Part shown: piece after piece, positions 1-9,642 of the stretch
Layout: each line of letters opens with the position of its first letter
Numbering within the stretch: position 1 is the first letter of the stretch
Assembly (NCBI GenBank): GCA_003566875.1
Contig: PXBQ01000048.1
Location: 1 to 16,846, forward strand
Direction: 5' to 3'
Length of the DNA: 16,846 nucleotides
Origin: Spirochaetaceae bacterium
GTDB taxonomy: Bacteria > Spirochaetota > Spirochaetia > DSM-27196 > PXBQ01
The notes under the pieces: model-generated
Databases searched by the model: none
What the model was told of the DNA's origin: nothing
The model's input: the letters and a program-made list of their open reading frames with translations, nothing else
Program-made: the position numbers and the translations under genes

Positions 1-2702
<2,702 letters not shown>

Positions 2703-2727
2703 ATCTGTTCGATCTCAGGAATCATCC

Positions 2728-2767
2728 CGTCGCGGTCGCTCCTGACCGCGGCGCGTCTTCGTTTTTT
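2728..2767 (+). terminator. Hairpin with delayed T-tract between gap and pgk (candidate attenuator)
   Basis: CGCGGTC (2731-2737) and GACCGCG (2744-2750) are perfect inverted arms around a 6-base loop. Three further pairs, one of them G-T, extend the stem to 10. A run of six T at 2762-2767 follows, but 8 bases separate it from the stem, so this is not a textbook intrinsic terminator. It may act as a partial terminator or as an mRNA 3' end stabiliser that sets the gap:pgk ratio. The stem is directly visible; the function is inferred. Confidence 0.4.
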
Positions 2768-2773
2768 GGAGAG
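2768..2773 (+). promoter_or_regulatory. Ribosome binding site of pgk
   Basis: GGAGAG ends 4 bases before the ATG at 2778. It favours that start over the in-frame TTG at 2766, which overlaps the T-tract and would place this purine block inside the coding region. Confidence 0.75.
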
Positions 2774-2777
2774 TTGT

Positions 2778-3959
2778 ATGATCAAGACCATTAAGGACGT
2801 AGAGTTATCCGGAAAGCGCGTGATAATGCGCGTAGATTTCAACGTTCCGCTCGACGACGCGGGCCGGGTAACGGACGCGACTCGAATCGAGGCATCGATG
2901 CCGAGCATCGAGTACATCCTCGAGAAGGGCGCCGCGCTGATTCTCATGAGTCATCTTGGCCGCCCAAAAGGTGAGCGCAAAACCGAGTTCAGCCTGAAAC
3001 CCGTATTCGAGGAGCTGAAAACGCGGCTTCCGTCCGCGACGGTGCTTTTTGCCGACGACTGTATCGGAGCGGAGGTAGAGAAACTCGCGGGTACGCTCAA
3101 GCCGGGGTCGGTCCTTCTTCTCGAGAACCTACGGTTCCATAAAGGAGAGGAGAAGAATGATCCCGAGTTCGCGAAATCTCTCGGCGCGCTCGCGGACGTC
3201 TACGTGAACGACGCTTTCGGGACTGCACACCGCGCGCACGCGTCGACCGAAGGCATCACCAAGCACCTGCCGTCGGTGGGTGGTTTTTTGATCGAAAAGG
3301 AAGTCGCGTTTCTTGGCGGAGTTCTGGAAAACCCGGAGAAACCGTTCGTCGCGGTCATCGGTGGCGCGAAGGTCTCGACCAAGATCGCGGTTCTCGAAAC
3401 GTTGCTGACAAAATGCACGACGCTCGTGATCGGCGGTGGGATGGCGTACACGTTCCTCAAGGTCCAAGGGCATACGATCGGGAAGTCTCTCGTTGAAAAC
3501 GAGTACCTCGAAACGGCTCAGAAACTGCTTGACGCGGCCGGGAAGGCCGGCGTCGAGGTCTTGCTACCGACGGACCATGTCTGCGCAACCGAATTCTCCG
3601 AGAAGGCCGAACCGGTACGCGTCGACGCGGTCGATATACCCGATAATCTACTCGCGCTCGACGTCGGTCCAAAGACCGTCGCGGCGGTGGTATCGCGCAT
3701 AGCGGACGCAAAGACGGTCGTCTGGAACGGCCCGATGGGTGTATTTGAGTTCGAGACTTTCGCCGAGGGCACGCGCAAGACCGCCGAGGCGATCGCGGTA
3801 TGTCCCGGGACGACCGTGGTCGGTGGCGGAGACTCGGTCGCGGCGGCGAACAAGTTCGGACTCGCCGATAAGATGAGTCACGTCTCGACAGGAGGCGGCG
3901 CGTCGCTTGAGTTCCTCGAGGGGAAAACCCTTCCGGGGATAGTAGCCCTTGAGGCCTGA
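2778..3959 (+). CDS. pgk: Phosphoglycerate kinase
   Basis: This enzyme transfers the acyl phosphate of 1,3-bisphosphoglycerate to ADP, giving 3-phosphoglycerate and ATP in the cytoplasm. At 393 residues it has standard bacterial length. Family motifs in order are VDFNVPL (19-25), SHLGRPKG (58-65), LLENLRFH (114-121), DAFGTAHRAHAS (145-156), GGAKVSTKI (195-203, nucleotide side), WNGPMGVFE (316-324), GGGDS (349-353) and STGGGASLEFL (370-380). The basic patch that binds 3-phosphoglycerate and the glycine-rich nucleotide loop are both intact, so the enzyme should be active. It lies 75 bp after gap and 50 bp before tpiA on the same strand, consistent with one transcript. Start chosen by the GGAGAG ribosome site. 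Confidence 0.98.
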   Translation: MIKTIKDVELSGKRVIMRVDFNVPLDDAGRVTDATRIEASMPSIEYILEKGAALILMSHLGRPKGERKTEFSLKPVFEELKTRLPSATVLFADDCIGAEVEKLAGTLKPGSVLLLENLRFHKGEEKNDPEFAKSLGALADVYVNDAFGTAHRAHASTEGITKHLPSVGGFLIEKEVAFLGGVLENPEKPFVAVIGGAKVSTKIAVLETLLTKCTTLVIGGGMAYTFLKVQGHTIGKSLVENEYLETAQKLLDAAGKAGVEVLLPTDHVCATEFSEKAEPVRVDAVDIPDNLLALDVGPKTVAAVVSRIADAKTVVWNGPMGVFEFETFAEGTRKTAEAIAVCPGTTVVGGGDSVAAANKFGLADKMSHVSTGGGASLEFLEGKTLPGIVALEA

Positions 3960-4009
3960 ACGCATAAAGAGCGTAAAGACACGTGACGAAGATACAAGAA
4001 GAAGGAAAA

Positions 4010-4762
4010 ATGAGACGAGAATTTATCGCGGGTAACTGGAAGATGAACACCGTGACGAAAGAGGCCACGGCTCTCGCTGCAGCCGTCGTGAAGGCGGCCG
4101 ACGGTGTTTCGCACCGCGTCCTGATCGCGCCGCCGTTTACGGCGCTGCACGCGGTTGCGCCGGTCATCTCGGGAACAAACGTCGAACTCGGCGCGCAGAA
4201 TGCCTCTTGCGAGCTCTCCGGAGCGCACACGGGGGAGATATCGGTCACTATGCTCGCGGATCTCGGCGTCACGGTCGTGATTCTCGGTCATTCCGAACGC
4301 CGACAGATTTACGGTGAGACCGACGAGCTCATCAACAAGAAAATCCACACCGTGCTCGCTGCGGGGCTCGAGGTGATTTTCTGCGTCGGCGAGACTCTCG
4401 GCGACCGTGAGGCCGGGCGCGCGGTCGCCGTTGTCGAGGAACAACTCAAAAACGGCCTCGTCGGCGTCGATGCTTCACAGCTGTCGCGTTTGACTCTTGC
4501 GTACGAACCCGTTTGGGCGATCGGTACGGGAAAGACCGCAACCCCCGAGGATGCCGACGATATTCACGCGGCCGCTCGAAAAACGGTCGCGGCGATGTAC
4601 GACGCGGAGCTTGCCGAGAAACTGGTTATTCAGTACGGCGGCTCGGTCAAGCCCGACAATGTACGCGAACTCATGGCGAAGCCGAATATCGACGGCGCGC
4701 TCGTCGGCGGCGCGTCGCTCTCGGCGGATTCGTTCGCCCCGATCGTTCGCTTCAATTCATAA
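4010..4762 (+). CDS. tpiA: Triosephosphate isomerase
   Basis: This (beta/alpha)8-barrel enzyme interconverts dihydroxyacetone phosphate and glyceraldehyde 3-phosphate, the substrate of the upstream gap product. The 250-residue length is standard. Visible active-site residues are Asn9 and Lys11 (GNWKMN), His94 (ILGHSERR) and Glu166 (AYEPVWAIGTG), with the phosphate-gripping loop 6 immediately after. YGGSVK (209-214) and LVGGASL (231-237) complete the phosphate-binding end. The ATG at 4010 follows GAAGGA at 4001-4006; an in-frame GTG at 3983 has no ribosome site and would add nine residues before the conserved start. It sits 50 bp after pgk and 18 bp before secG. Confidence 0.98.
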   Translation: MRREFIAGNWKMNTVTKEATALAAAVVKAADGVSHRVLIAPPFTALHAVAPVISGTNVELGAQNASCELSGAHTGEISVTMLADLGVTVVILGHSERRQIYGETDELINKKIHTVLAAGLEVIFCVGETLGDREAGRAVAVVEEQLKNGLVGVDASQLSRLTLAYEPVWAIGTGKTATPEDADDIHAAARKTVAAMYDAELAEKLVIQYGGSVKPDNVRELMAKPNIDGALVGGASLSADSFAPIVRFNS

Positions 4763-4780
4763 AATAGGTTGGTACGTGGT

Positions 4781-5164
4781 ATGGGAATATTAAGCATTCT
4801 TCTGATGGTTCTTTTCATTATCAGCGCGCTGCTACTCATCGCGCTCGTCCTGATCCAGGATGAGGGCGGCGAAGGTCTCGGCGGCATTTTTGGCGGCGGC
4901 GGATCCCAGCAGGTCGGAAACCGCTCGGGGAACATCCTCACAAAGACGACCGGTGTGCTCGGTGCTATTTTTCTCTTCAGTTCGTTCGGTCTGGCGTGGT
5001 TGAACCGCACACCCGAGACCGGCGATATCGAACGCGCTGCGCGTGAGATTGAGGGCGACGTTCAACCGATCGAGTGGTGGCTTGTCCCCGCTGACGAAGA
5101 ACCCGTAGATGACGGGTTCGAGTTGTTCCAGGATCCCCCAACGGTCGACGAGAGCGAGGAATGA
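4781..5164 (+). CDS. secG: SecG, protein-export membrane subunit, with long acidic tail
   Basis: SecG is the small accessory subunit of the SecYEG translocon in the inner membrane. The 127-residue protein has the family layout. A first membrane helix (about 3-24, rich in Ile/Leu) is followed by the conserved LIQDEGGEGLGGIFGGGGSQ segment. An SGNILTKTT stretch then leads into a second helix (about 49-68). Beyond this it carries roughly 55 extra residues rich in Asp, Glu and Pro, longer than the usual tail. The ATG at 4781 is preferred; an in-frame TTG at 4769 would add four residues. Its placement directly after tpiA matches the pgk-tpiA-secG order common in bacteria. Its TGA overlaps the next gene's ATG (ATGA), implying translational coupling. 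Confidence 0.93.
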   Translation: MGILSILLMVLFIISALLLIALVLIQDEGGEGLGGIFGGGGSQQVGNRSGNILTKTTGVLGAIFLFSSFGLAWLNRTPETGDIERAAREIEGDVQPIEWWLVPADEEPVDDGFELFQDPPTVDESEE

Positions 5165-5574
5165 GAGTCGCCGTAGTTTTCGTCCCAGGAAAAAACCGCG
5201 ACAAACTTTTGTCGATTTCGAAAGCGCTCGCACGAGGCATCGAGTCGAACGGTCATCGAGTCGACCTTGTCGACGCGGGCCGGGACGTTAACACGAAGCT
5301 CACGATTTTTGAGTATATTGCCGTTGGGACGCAACCTATCACATTCTTCACGGGTAAGGTACCTGACCGCCTGTCGATGTTTCTGAAGAACGCGGGGATG
5401 GTCGTCGGCAAAAAGTGTTTTGCGTTCACGACAAAAAAAGGGCTTGGCACCGACAAAGCCTTGAGCCGAACGATGAAAACGATGGAGGCGGAGGGGATGT
5501 TCCTTCGCTTTTCGGAGATCTTGAGTTCGGAAGTCGAGGCCGAAGAGATTGGTAAACGGCTGAAAATTTCGTAG
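5161..5574 (+). CDS. Small flavodoxin-fold-like protein of unknown function
   Basis: I do not recognise a named family. The 137-residue product starts with a hydrophobic strand (MRVAVVFVPG), a helix, then HRVDLVDAG and IAVGTQPITFF. That alternation of strands and helices resembles a flavodoxin-like alpha/beta fold. The Ser/Thr-rich phosphate-binding loop of true flavodoxins (SxTGxT-like) is replaced by PGKNRDK, so FMN binding cannot be assumed. GKKCFAFTTKKGLGTDKAL (about 83-101) is Lys/Gly-rich and may be a loop. There is no signal peptide or membrane segment, so it is probably cytoplasmic. Its start overlaps the stop of secG (ATGA at 5161-5164), so it is translationally coupled to secG and belongs to the glycolysis-secretion operon. 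The reading frame is well supported; its role is unknown. Confidence 0.8.
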   Translation: MRVAVVFVPGKNRDKLLSISKALARGIESNGHRVDLVDAGRDVNTKLTIFEYIAVGTQPITFFTGKVPDRLSMFLKNAGMVVGKKCFAFTTKKGLGTDKALSRTMKTMEAEGMFLRFSEILSSEVEAEEIGKRLKIS

Positions 5575-5590
5575 CGACAACGTGTTGTCG
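5575..5590. repeat. Short inverted repeat before the J-domain gene
   Basis: CGACAAC (5575-5581) and GTTGTCG (5584-5590) are perfect 7-bp inverted arms with a 2-bp centre, starting at the base after the TAG of the preceding gene. As RNA, the two innermost pairs would open, leaving a 5-bp stem with a 6-base loop and no T-tract, which is weak for a terminator. It could be an operator-like site. A chance origin is possible in a CG-rich genome. Confidence 0.4.
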
Positions 5591-5630
5591 GTACACCGCT
5601 CGGGAAGTGGGACCAGAATCGGAATATACG

Positions 5631-6437
5631 GTGGAAACGTATTACTCTCTACTGCGCGTAGATGTTGACTCAACCAGGGAAGAAATAAAACGCGGATTTC
5701 GTCGCCGCGCCAAAGAACTACACCCGGACGTACGATCACACGATAAAAACGCCGCGGAAAAAATGCGTACGCTGATACACGCGTACGAGACGCTGATGGA
5801 TCCGATTATGCGGCGGCAGTACGATCTGACACATCGTATAATGCCTGCCGAGTTCCGGTTTGACTATCGTGCGTTTCTCCGTGCGCAAACCGATGCTACG
5901 AACAGGAGCAAATTGATTTTTTTCGAGCTTCTTCACAGCAACCCCGATGACGCAATCGAGATATACGAGAGTCTGCTCCGAACGGTCCCGTCGTACGATC
6001 TGTCCGAACACATGGACCGTGAAGACTACATGGACTGCGCTTTTTTGCTCGCCGAGGAGTATGAGAAGCGTGATTTTTTCGTGCGAGCGTACGAGCTATA
6101 CGTTTCAACCGTGATTCTTGAGTTCGAGAGCCCGTATTTCCGACACTTCTTCGAGGATGTCACGTCTCGGCTCCGATCGCTTGTATGTCACAAGATGCCG
6201 GGTGAGGTTCCTGTCGAGACGGCCCGTCGATTTCTCAGCGAGCTGCTGTCGCTTCCGTTACCGCGAAAAGATATCGCGATGTACCATAAAAGGCTCTCGG
6301 AGATTTTTATCGAGACCGAACAGTATCGCATGGCCGAGCGCCATTTGAAAAAAGGGCTCGCTCTCGACAAAAAGCTTGCCGGCGCGAAAAAAATCCGCGA
6401 GAAGCTTGATTCCCGCGTCGCCGTGCGTGTTGGGTAA
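5631..6437 (+). CDS. J-domain (DnaJ-like) protein with helical/TPR-like C-terminus
   Basis: Residues 1-65 form a J domain, which stimulates the ATPase of a DnaK-type Hsp70. The start METYYSLL, an Arg/Lys-rich helix II and the diagnostic HPD tripeptide at 31-33 are present. A third helix with RRQYD follows. The remaining 200 residues lack the Gly/Phe region, the CxxCxGxG zinc centre and the DnaJ C-terminal domain, so this is not the general DnaJ. They are instead helical with TPR-like units (for example DAIEIYESLLRTVP, YRMAERHLKKGLALDKK). No signal peptide or membrane helix is seen. GTG at 5631 is chosen because GGAA precedes it by 6 bases and the protein then starts as J proteins do. A GTG at 5607 would add eight residues with no spacing to a ribosome site. 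It is separated from the preceding gene by 56 bp. Confidence 0.85.
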   Translation: METYYSLLRVDVDSTREEIKRGFRRRAKELHPDVRSHDKNAAEKMRTLIHAYETLMDPIMRRQYDLTHRIMPAEFRFDYRAFLRAQTDATNRSKLIFFELLHSNPDDAIEIYESLLRTVPSYDLSEHMDREDYMDCAFLLAEEYEKRDFFVRAYELYVSTVILEFESPYFRHFFEDVTSRLRSLVCHKMPGEVPVETARRFLSELLSLPLPRKDIAMYHKRLSEIFIETEQYRMAERHLKKGLALDKKLAGAKKIREKLDSRVAVRVG

Positions 6438-6462
6438 ATCATTCGTGGAAATCAAACAAAAG

Positions 6463-6491
6463 CTGACGCGAGCCGATTATTGTGGTAAATT
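6463..6491 (+). promoter_or_regulatory. Probable extended -10 promoter for the parvulin-nusB-TPR genes
   Basis: The 102-bp gap after the J-domain gene is locally AT-rich. CTGACG (6463-6468, 4 of 6 matches to TTGACA) is followed by 17 bp and TAAATT (6486-6491, 4 of 6). A TGG immediately before the -10 matches the extended TGn element, the same arrangement as before map. The -10 lies in a partial palindrome GTAAA-TT-TTTAC (6485-6496). The predicted start near 6498 gives a leader of about 42 nt. Confidence 0.4.
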
Positions 6492-6529
6492 TTTACTCGA
6501 CGAGCGTTCGTGCAATCAGATTCGTCTAT

Positions 6530-6535
6530 GGAAGG
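6530..6535 (+). promoter_or_regulatory. Ribosome binding site deciding the parvulin start
   Basis: GGAAGG lies 4 bases before the ATG at 6540. It supports that start over the upstream in-frame ATG at 6528 and GTG at 6510, neither of which has a purine block. The chosen start also gives a compact signal peptide. Confidence 0.65.
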
Positions 6536-6539
6536 TAAA

Positions 6540-7592
6540 ATGATACAATGTATTCTCCGTAAAAAGGCCGCCGTGCTCGCGTTCTTCATCGTCACAATGG
6601 TCGGTAGTTCGCTTTACGCACAGGTACTCGATATGCCCGTCGCGGTCGTGCGTTTGACCGAGACCGTCAACATCGGTCAACGGGAGCTCCGGCGTCAGGT
6701 GCAAATTCTAGAACAGCAGTTGCAGCAGACGCTCTCGCTTGAGGACAGAAAAGAAGTCTTGGACGCCCAGGTCGGCGAGGTTCTGATCCTCCAGGCTGCG
6801 GCCCGCGACAACATCCGTGTCTCGCAGACCGAAATAGACCAGGCGATCGCGCAACAGCGCGAACAGCTCGGATCCCCCTCCGAGGCGCAGTTTCGGACGC
6901 AAATCGAGAGTCAGACGGGGATGACCTGGCAGCAGTACCAGGACCAGATCAGAAAACGACTCATCCAGGAGAAGTACATCGTCGAAAAAAAGGGCGCCAT
7001 GATTCGGAACGTTCCTCAGCCGAGCGAAGCCGAGATCCGCGACACGTACGAGGAGAACGCGACTCAGTTCGCGAATCCGGCGATGATACGATTTACGCAC
7101 ATTTTTTTCGACACCCGTGGCGCGTCATCCGAGCGACGCGCGGAGGCTCGCCGGCAGATCGATGACATGAACCGTAGGATCACGTCGAGGCGGGACACAT
7201 TCCAGGAGTTGGTGAATCGCGCAGTCGACGACCCGAAGTACTCGGCCGGTGATTTTGGTTACCTGCCGCGCGGCGAGCAACAGGTCATAAACGCCCTCGG
7301 CCGTTCGTTCGTCGATTCGGTCTTTCGGCTCGAGGTCGACGAGACGAGCGGGATTATCGAATCGAATTACGGGTACCACATCGTTCGGATAACCGATCGG
7401 AGGTCTCCGAAGCTTCTCGGCCTCGAAGATCCGTTGCTTCCGGGGCAGAACGTCACTGTCCGAGACCAAATACGGTCGGCGCTGTTCAACAGAAGCCAAC
7501 AGGAGGCGCTTCAGCGCGCGGTTCGCGAAGTAGTCGACGACTTAAAGCGGCAAGCCGAGATAACCTTGTACGAGCAGAATCTCAGATGGTGA
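6540..7592 (+). CDS. Secreted SurA/PrsA-like peptidyl-prolyl isomerase (parvulin domain)
   Basis: This is a likely periplasmic foldase for exported or outer-membrane proteins. The 350-residue protein has a signal peptide: basic MIQCILRKK, a hydrophobic core at 10-23, and a probable cut after SSLYA at residue 27. Residues about 30-180 form a helical SurA-N-like chaperone region with many Gln and Glu. Residues about 180-287 are a parvulin (PpiC) domain, shown by IRFTHIFFDT, FQELVNRAVDDPKYSAGDFGYLPRGE and SNYGYHIVRITDRR. A final helical segment follows. It has only one parvulin domain, whereas enterobacterial SurA has two. It is the first gene of a tight group, 10 bp before nusB, and an htrA protease lies about 3 kb downstream. 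Family assignment is firm; the exact name (SurA, PrsA or PpiD-like) is not. Confidence 0.9.
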   Translation: MIQCILRKKAAVLAFFIVTMVGSSLYAQVLDMPVAVVRLTETVNIGQRELRRQVQILEQQLQQTLSLEDRKEVLDAQVGEVLILQAAARDNIRVSQTEIDQAIAQQREQLGSPSEAQFRTQIESQTGMTWQQYQDQIRKRLIQEKYIVEKKGAMIRNVPQPSEAEIRDTYEENATQFANPAMIRFTHIFFDTRGASSERRAEARRQIDDMNRRITSRRDTFQELVNRAVDDPKYSAGDFGYLPRGEQQVINALGRSFVDSVFRLEVDETSGIIESNYGYHIVRITDRRSPKLLGLEDPLLPGQNVTVRDQIRSALFNRSQQEALQRAVREVVDDLKRQAEITLYEQNLRW

Positions 7593-7602
7593 GACGAGAA
7601 TA

Positions 7603-8022
7603 ATGGGCTCGCGCCGAAAAGGTCGAATCATCGCGTTCCAGGCGTTGTACGGCTGGGACGCAACGCACAACCCGATCGATTCGGTTCTGGCTTTCGACTG
7701 GGTCGACGGGAAAAGAGACGCCGAGGCGTACGACGACACGATCGGGTTCGCGCGGCTCATCACTGCGGGGACTATCGAAAATATCGACGCGGTGGACGAT
7801 GCGATTAAAGCGCGCCTAAAGCATTGGGATTTCTCACGGCTTTCGCGGGTCGATCTCGCAATTCTGCGAATGAGCGTGTACTGCCTTCTCTATCAAACCG
7901 ATATTCCACGTTCGGTCACTATCGACGAGGCGATCGATATTGCAAAAGAGTTCGGCGGAGACGGGTCGTATAAGTTCGTTAACGGCGTACTCGACGGCGT
8001 CGGCAAGGCCGAAATCGTGTAG
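7603..8022 (+). CDS. nusB: Transcription antitermination factor NusB
   Basis: NusB binds boxA RNA with NusE (ribosomal protein S10) and promotes antitermination, mainly of rRNA operons. The 139-residue length is typical. The basic N-terminal helix GSRRKGRIIAFQALYGWD matches the RNA-binding start of the family. RLSRVDLAILRMSVYCLLY (about 85-103) and the signature SVTIDEAIDIAKEFGGDGSYKFVNGVLD (about 109-136) are unmistakable. The ATG at 7603 is 10 bp after the parvulin gene's stop, within GAGACGAGAATAATG, so the purine stretch overlaps the previous stop. The next gene begins 3 bp after its TAG. Co-transcription with the secreted foldase is likely. Confidence 0.96.
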   Translation: MGSRRKGRIIAFQALYGWDATHNPIDSVLAFDWVDGKRDAEAYDDTIGFARLITAGTIENIDAVDDAIKARLKHWDFSRLSRVDLAILRMSVYCLLYQTDIPRSVTIDEAIDIAKEFGGDGSYKFVNGVLDGVGKAEIV

Positions 8023-8025
8023 CCG

Positions 8026-9606
8026 ATGAGTTCCCGCGCGCCGATCCGCGATACCGTCGTTTTTTTTACGGGCCTCGCTGCCGTCGTCGGCGTGTCATTT
8101 TTCATTGTCGTTTCATTGACAACCTCACAAGCGGATCGGGAGTTCGCCGTCGCGGTCACGGAGGCACGAAACGCAATCGCGCGGGCAGAGCACGCGGAAG
8201 CGGCTGCTCTTCTCGACCGTGGCGTACTCTACGCTCGGTCGCGGCGAGACTGGGGCGTTCTGATCCGGCTCGCGTACACCGTGTTTGAGCTTTCACACGA
8301 CGTCGCTTCCCTGTCGCAGATAGCGACACGGGCTTCCGATGCCTTTCCCGAGGAACACCGATTCGCGGAGGTCGCAGCACACGCTCTCGTTCGCGCGGGT
8401 CTGTTCGACGATGCCGTATCTTTGATCGATCTACGGCTTGATCCTTCAAACGCGCGTTCGCTCGCAGCGGAGGCGTACCTCGGCGCGGAGCGCTCTCTCG
8501 TCGGCGACGATATCGCCGTTCTTACGCGTCTGGGGACGAGCGAAGACGCAGACGAGTTCGCCCTCGCGGCAACCGTAACGAAACGGGACGAGTTCCGAAT
8601 AAACGAGGCGTTGCTTCGTGCGCGTGATGGGCGGATCGCGCTCGCGTACGACGCCGTACACAGCGCCACGGTACCGGAACGCCTGGTCGCGCTGCTCGCG
8701 TACGATGCGGGCGAGTTTGAGTCGTTTCACGCGATCTTGCGGCGCGCGCCGCCGGAGCTCGCGTTTTCTTCGGAGATGATGCTTCTTCAGGGTGACGTAC
8801 GTGTCATCCAAGACCACCCGGACGAGGCGTTTCCTTTTTACGACGAGGTCGCGACGGTAGATCCCTCGTACTCGGTCGTGCCTCACCTGAATCGGGCGGG
8901 CCTACTGCAGCCCGACTCGCGGCAGGAACGAACTCTACTCGAAGCATGGAGTCGTTACCCAGCCGACCTCCGCGTTGTTCACGCCGTGGCGGCATTCTAC
9001 GCGCGCACCGACCGCAGTGCCGAGGCACTTGCAGTGCTCAGGAACCCGGAGACACGTGAGCTCGCACGCGACAGGCTCGCCGCGCTCGAGTTCATCGCGA
9101 CGTATTCGCGCGAGAACCCCGCCCGGTACCTCTCGAGGCTTTGGATCCTTCATAACGAACGGCCGTCGGACGCCGACGTTGCCGCGCTTCTCGCGTCGAG
9201 CCTCTACGCGTTCCGCGACTTCGAAGGGCTTCGTATGCTGATCGATAGAGCCGAGGAAGGTCTATGGACCGCGTTATACCGCGGCGTGATCGCTTTCGAG
9301 AAGCGTGACTTTTCGCACGCGGCGTCTGCGTTCGAGGCGGCCTCCGGACGATACTCCGCGTACGGGCTGTACAACGCAGCGAGACTCGCTGAATCGCTCG
9401 GACGACGCGAGACGGCAACGCGCCTGTACGATTCGGTAATCGAAACCGGCTCGAACATCCTCGTGTCGCGCGCGTACGCCGGGCGCTCTCGGATCGAGTA
9501 CGCGAACGGAAACATCACAAACGCACGCCGCGAAATCGAACGGGCGCTCGCGATCGACCCGGAATTTCATGCCGCCGACGTATTTCGCAGATTTCTCGGC
9601 GATTGA
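8026..9606 (+). CDS. Membrane-anchored TPR-repeat protein
   Basis: No specific family is recognised. The 526-residue product has an N-terminal membrane helix (about 10-32, TVVFFTGLAAVVGVSFFIVV) after a short basic head. There is no cysteine lipobox, so it is probably an uncleaved anchor with the body outside the cytoplasm. The remainder is a helical TPR/Sel1-like solenoid with repeated Ala-rich 34-residue units. Examples are EAAALLDRGVLYARSR, DDAVSLIDLRLDPSN, RSAEALAVLRNPETR and NITNARREIERALAIDPE. No catalytic motif is visible, so a scaffold or assembly role is the best guess. It starts 3 bp after nusB with a poor ribosome site, so translation is probably coupled. Codons 12-14 contain a run of eight T. 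Confidence 0.85.
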   Translation: MSSRAPIRDTVVFFTGLAAVVGVSFFIVVSLTTSQADREFAVAVTEARNAIARAEHAEAAALLDRGVLYARSRRDWGVLIRLAYTVFELSHDVASLSQIATRASDAFPEEHRFAEVAAHALVRAGLFDDAVSLIDLRLDPSNARSLAAEAYLGAERSLVGDDIAVLTRLGTSEDADEFALAATVTKRDEFRINEALLRARDGRIALAYDAVHSATVPERLVALLAYDAGEFESFHAILRRAPPELAFSSEMMLLQGDVRVIQDHPDEAFPFYDEVATVDPSYSVVPHLNRAGLLQPDSRQERTLLEAWSRYPADLRVVHAVAAFYARTDRSAEALAVLRNPETRELARDRLAALEFIATYSRENPARYLSRLWILHNERPSDADVAALLASSLYAFRDFEGLRMLIDRAEEGLWTALYRGVIAFEKRDFSHAASAFEAASGRYSAYGLYNAARLAESLGRRETATRLYDSVIETGSNILVSRAYAGRSRIEYANGNITNARREIERALAIDPEFHAADVFRRFLGD

Positions 9607-9632
9607 AGACACCGGTGGATCAATGGTATAGT
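9603..9632 (+). promoter_or_regulatory. Extended -10 promoter immediately upstream of map (leaderless)
   Basis: TTGAAG (9603-9608, 4 of 6 matches) is followed by 18 bp and TATAGT (9627-9632, 5 of 6). A TGG at 9624-9626 forms the extended TGn element. With the usual 7-base distance, transcription starts near 9639, only about 4 nt before the ATG at 9643. The -35 overlaps the stop of the preceding TPR gene. No ribosome site precedes map, which fits a leaderless mRNA. Confidence 0.65.
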
Positions 9633-9642
9633 TTCGCAATCG

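Noticed and set aside
3457..4272. 271-residue minus-strand frame across pgk and tpiA
   Set aside because: Arg/Ser/Pro-rich shadow composition; both + strand genes are unmistakable.
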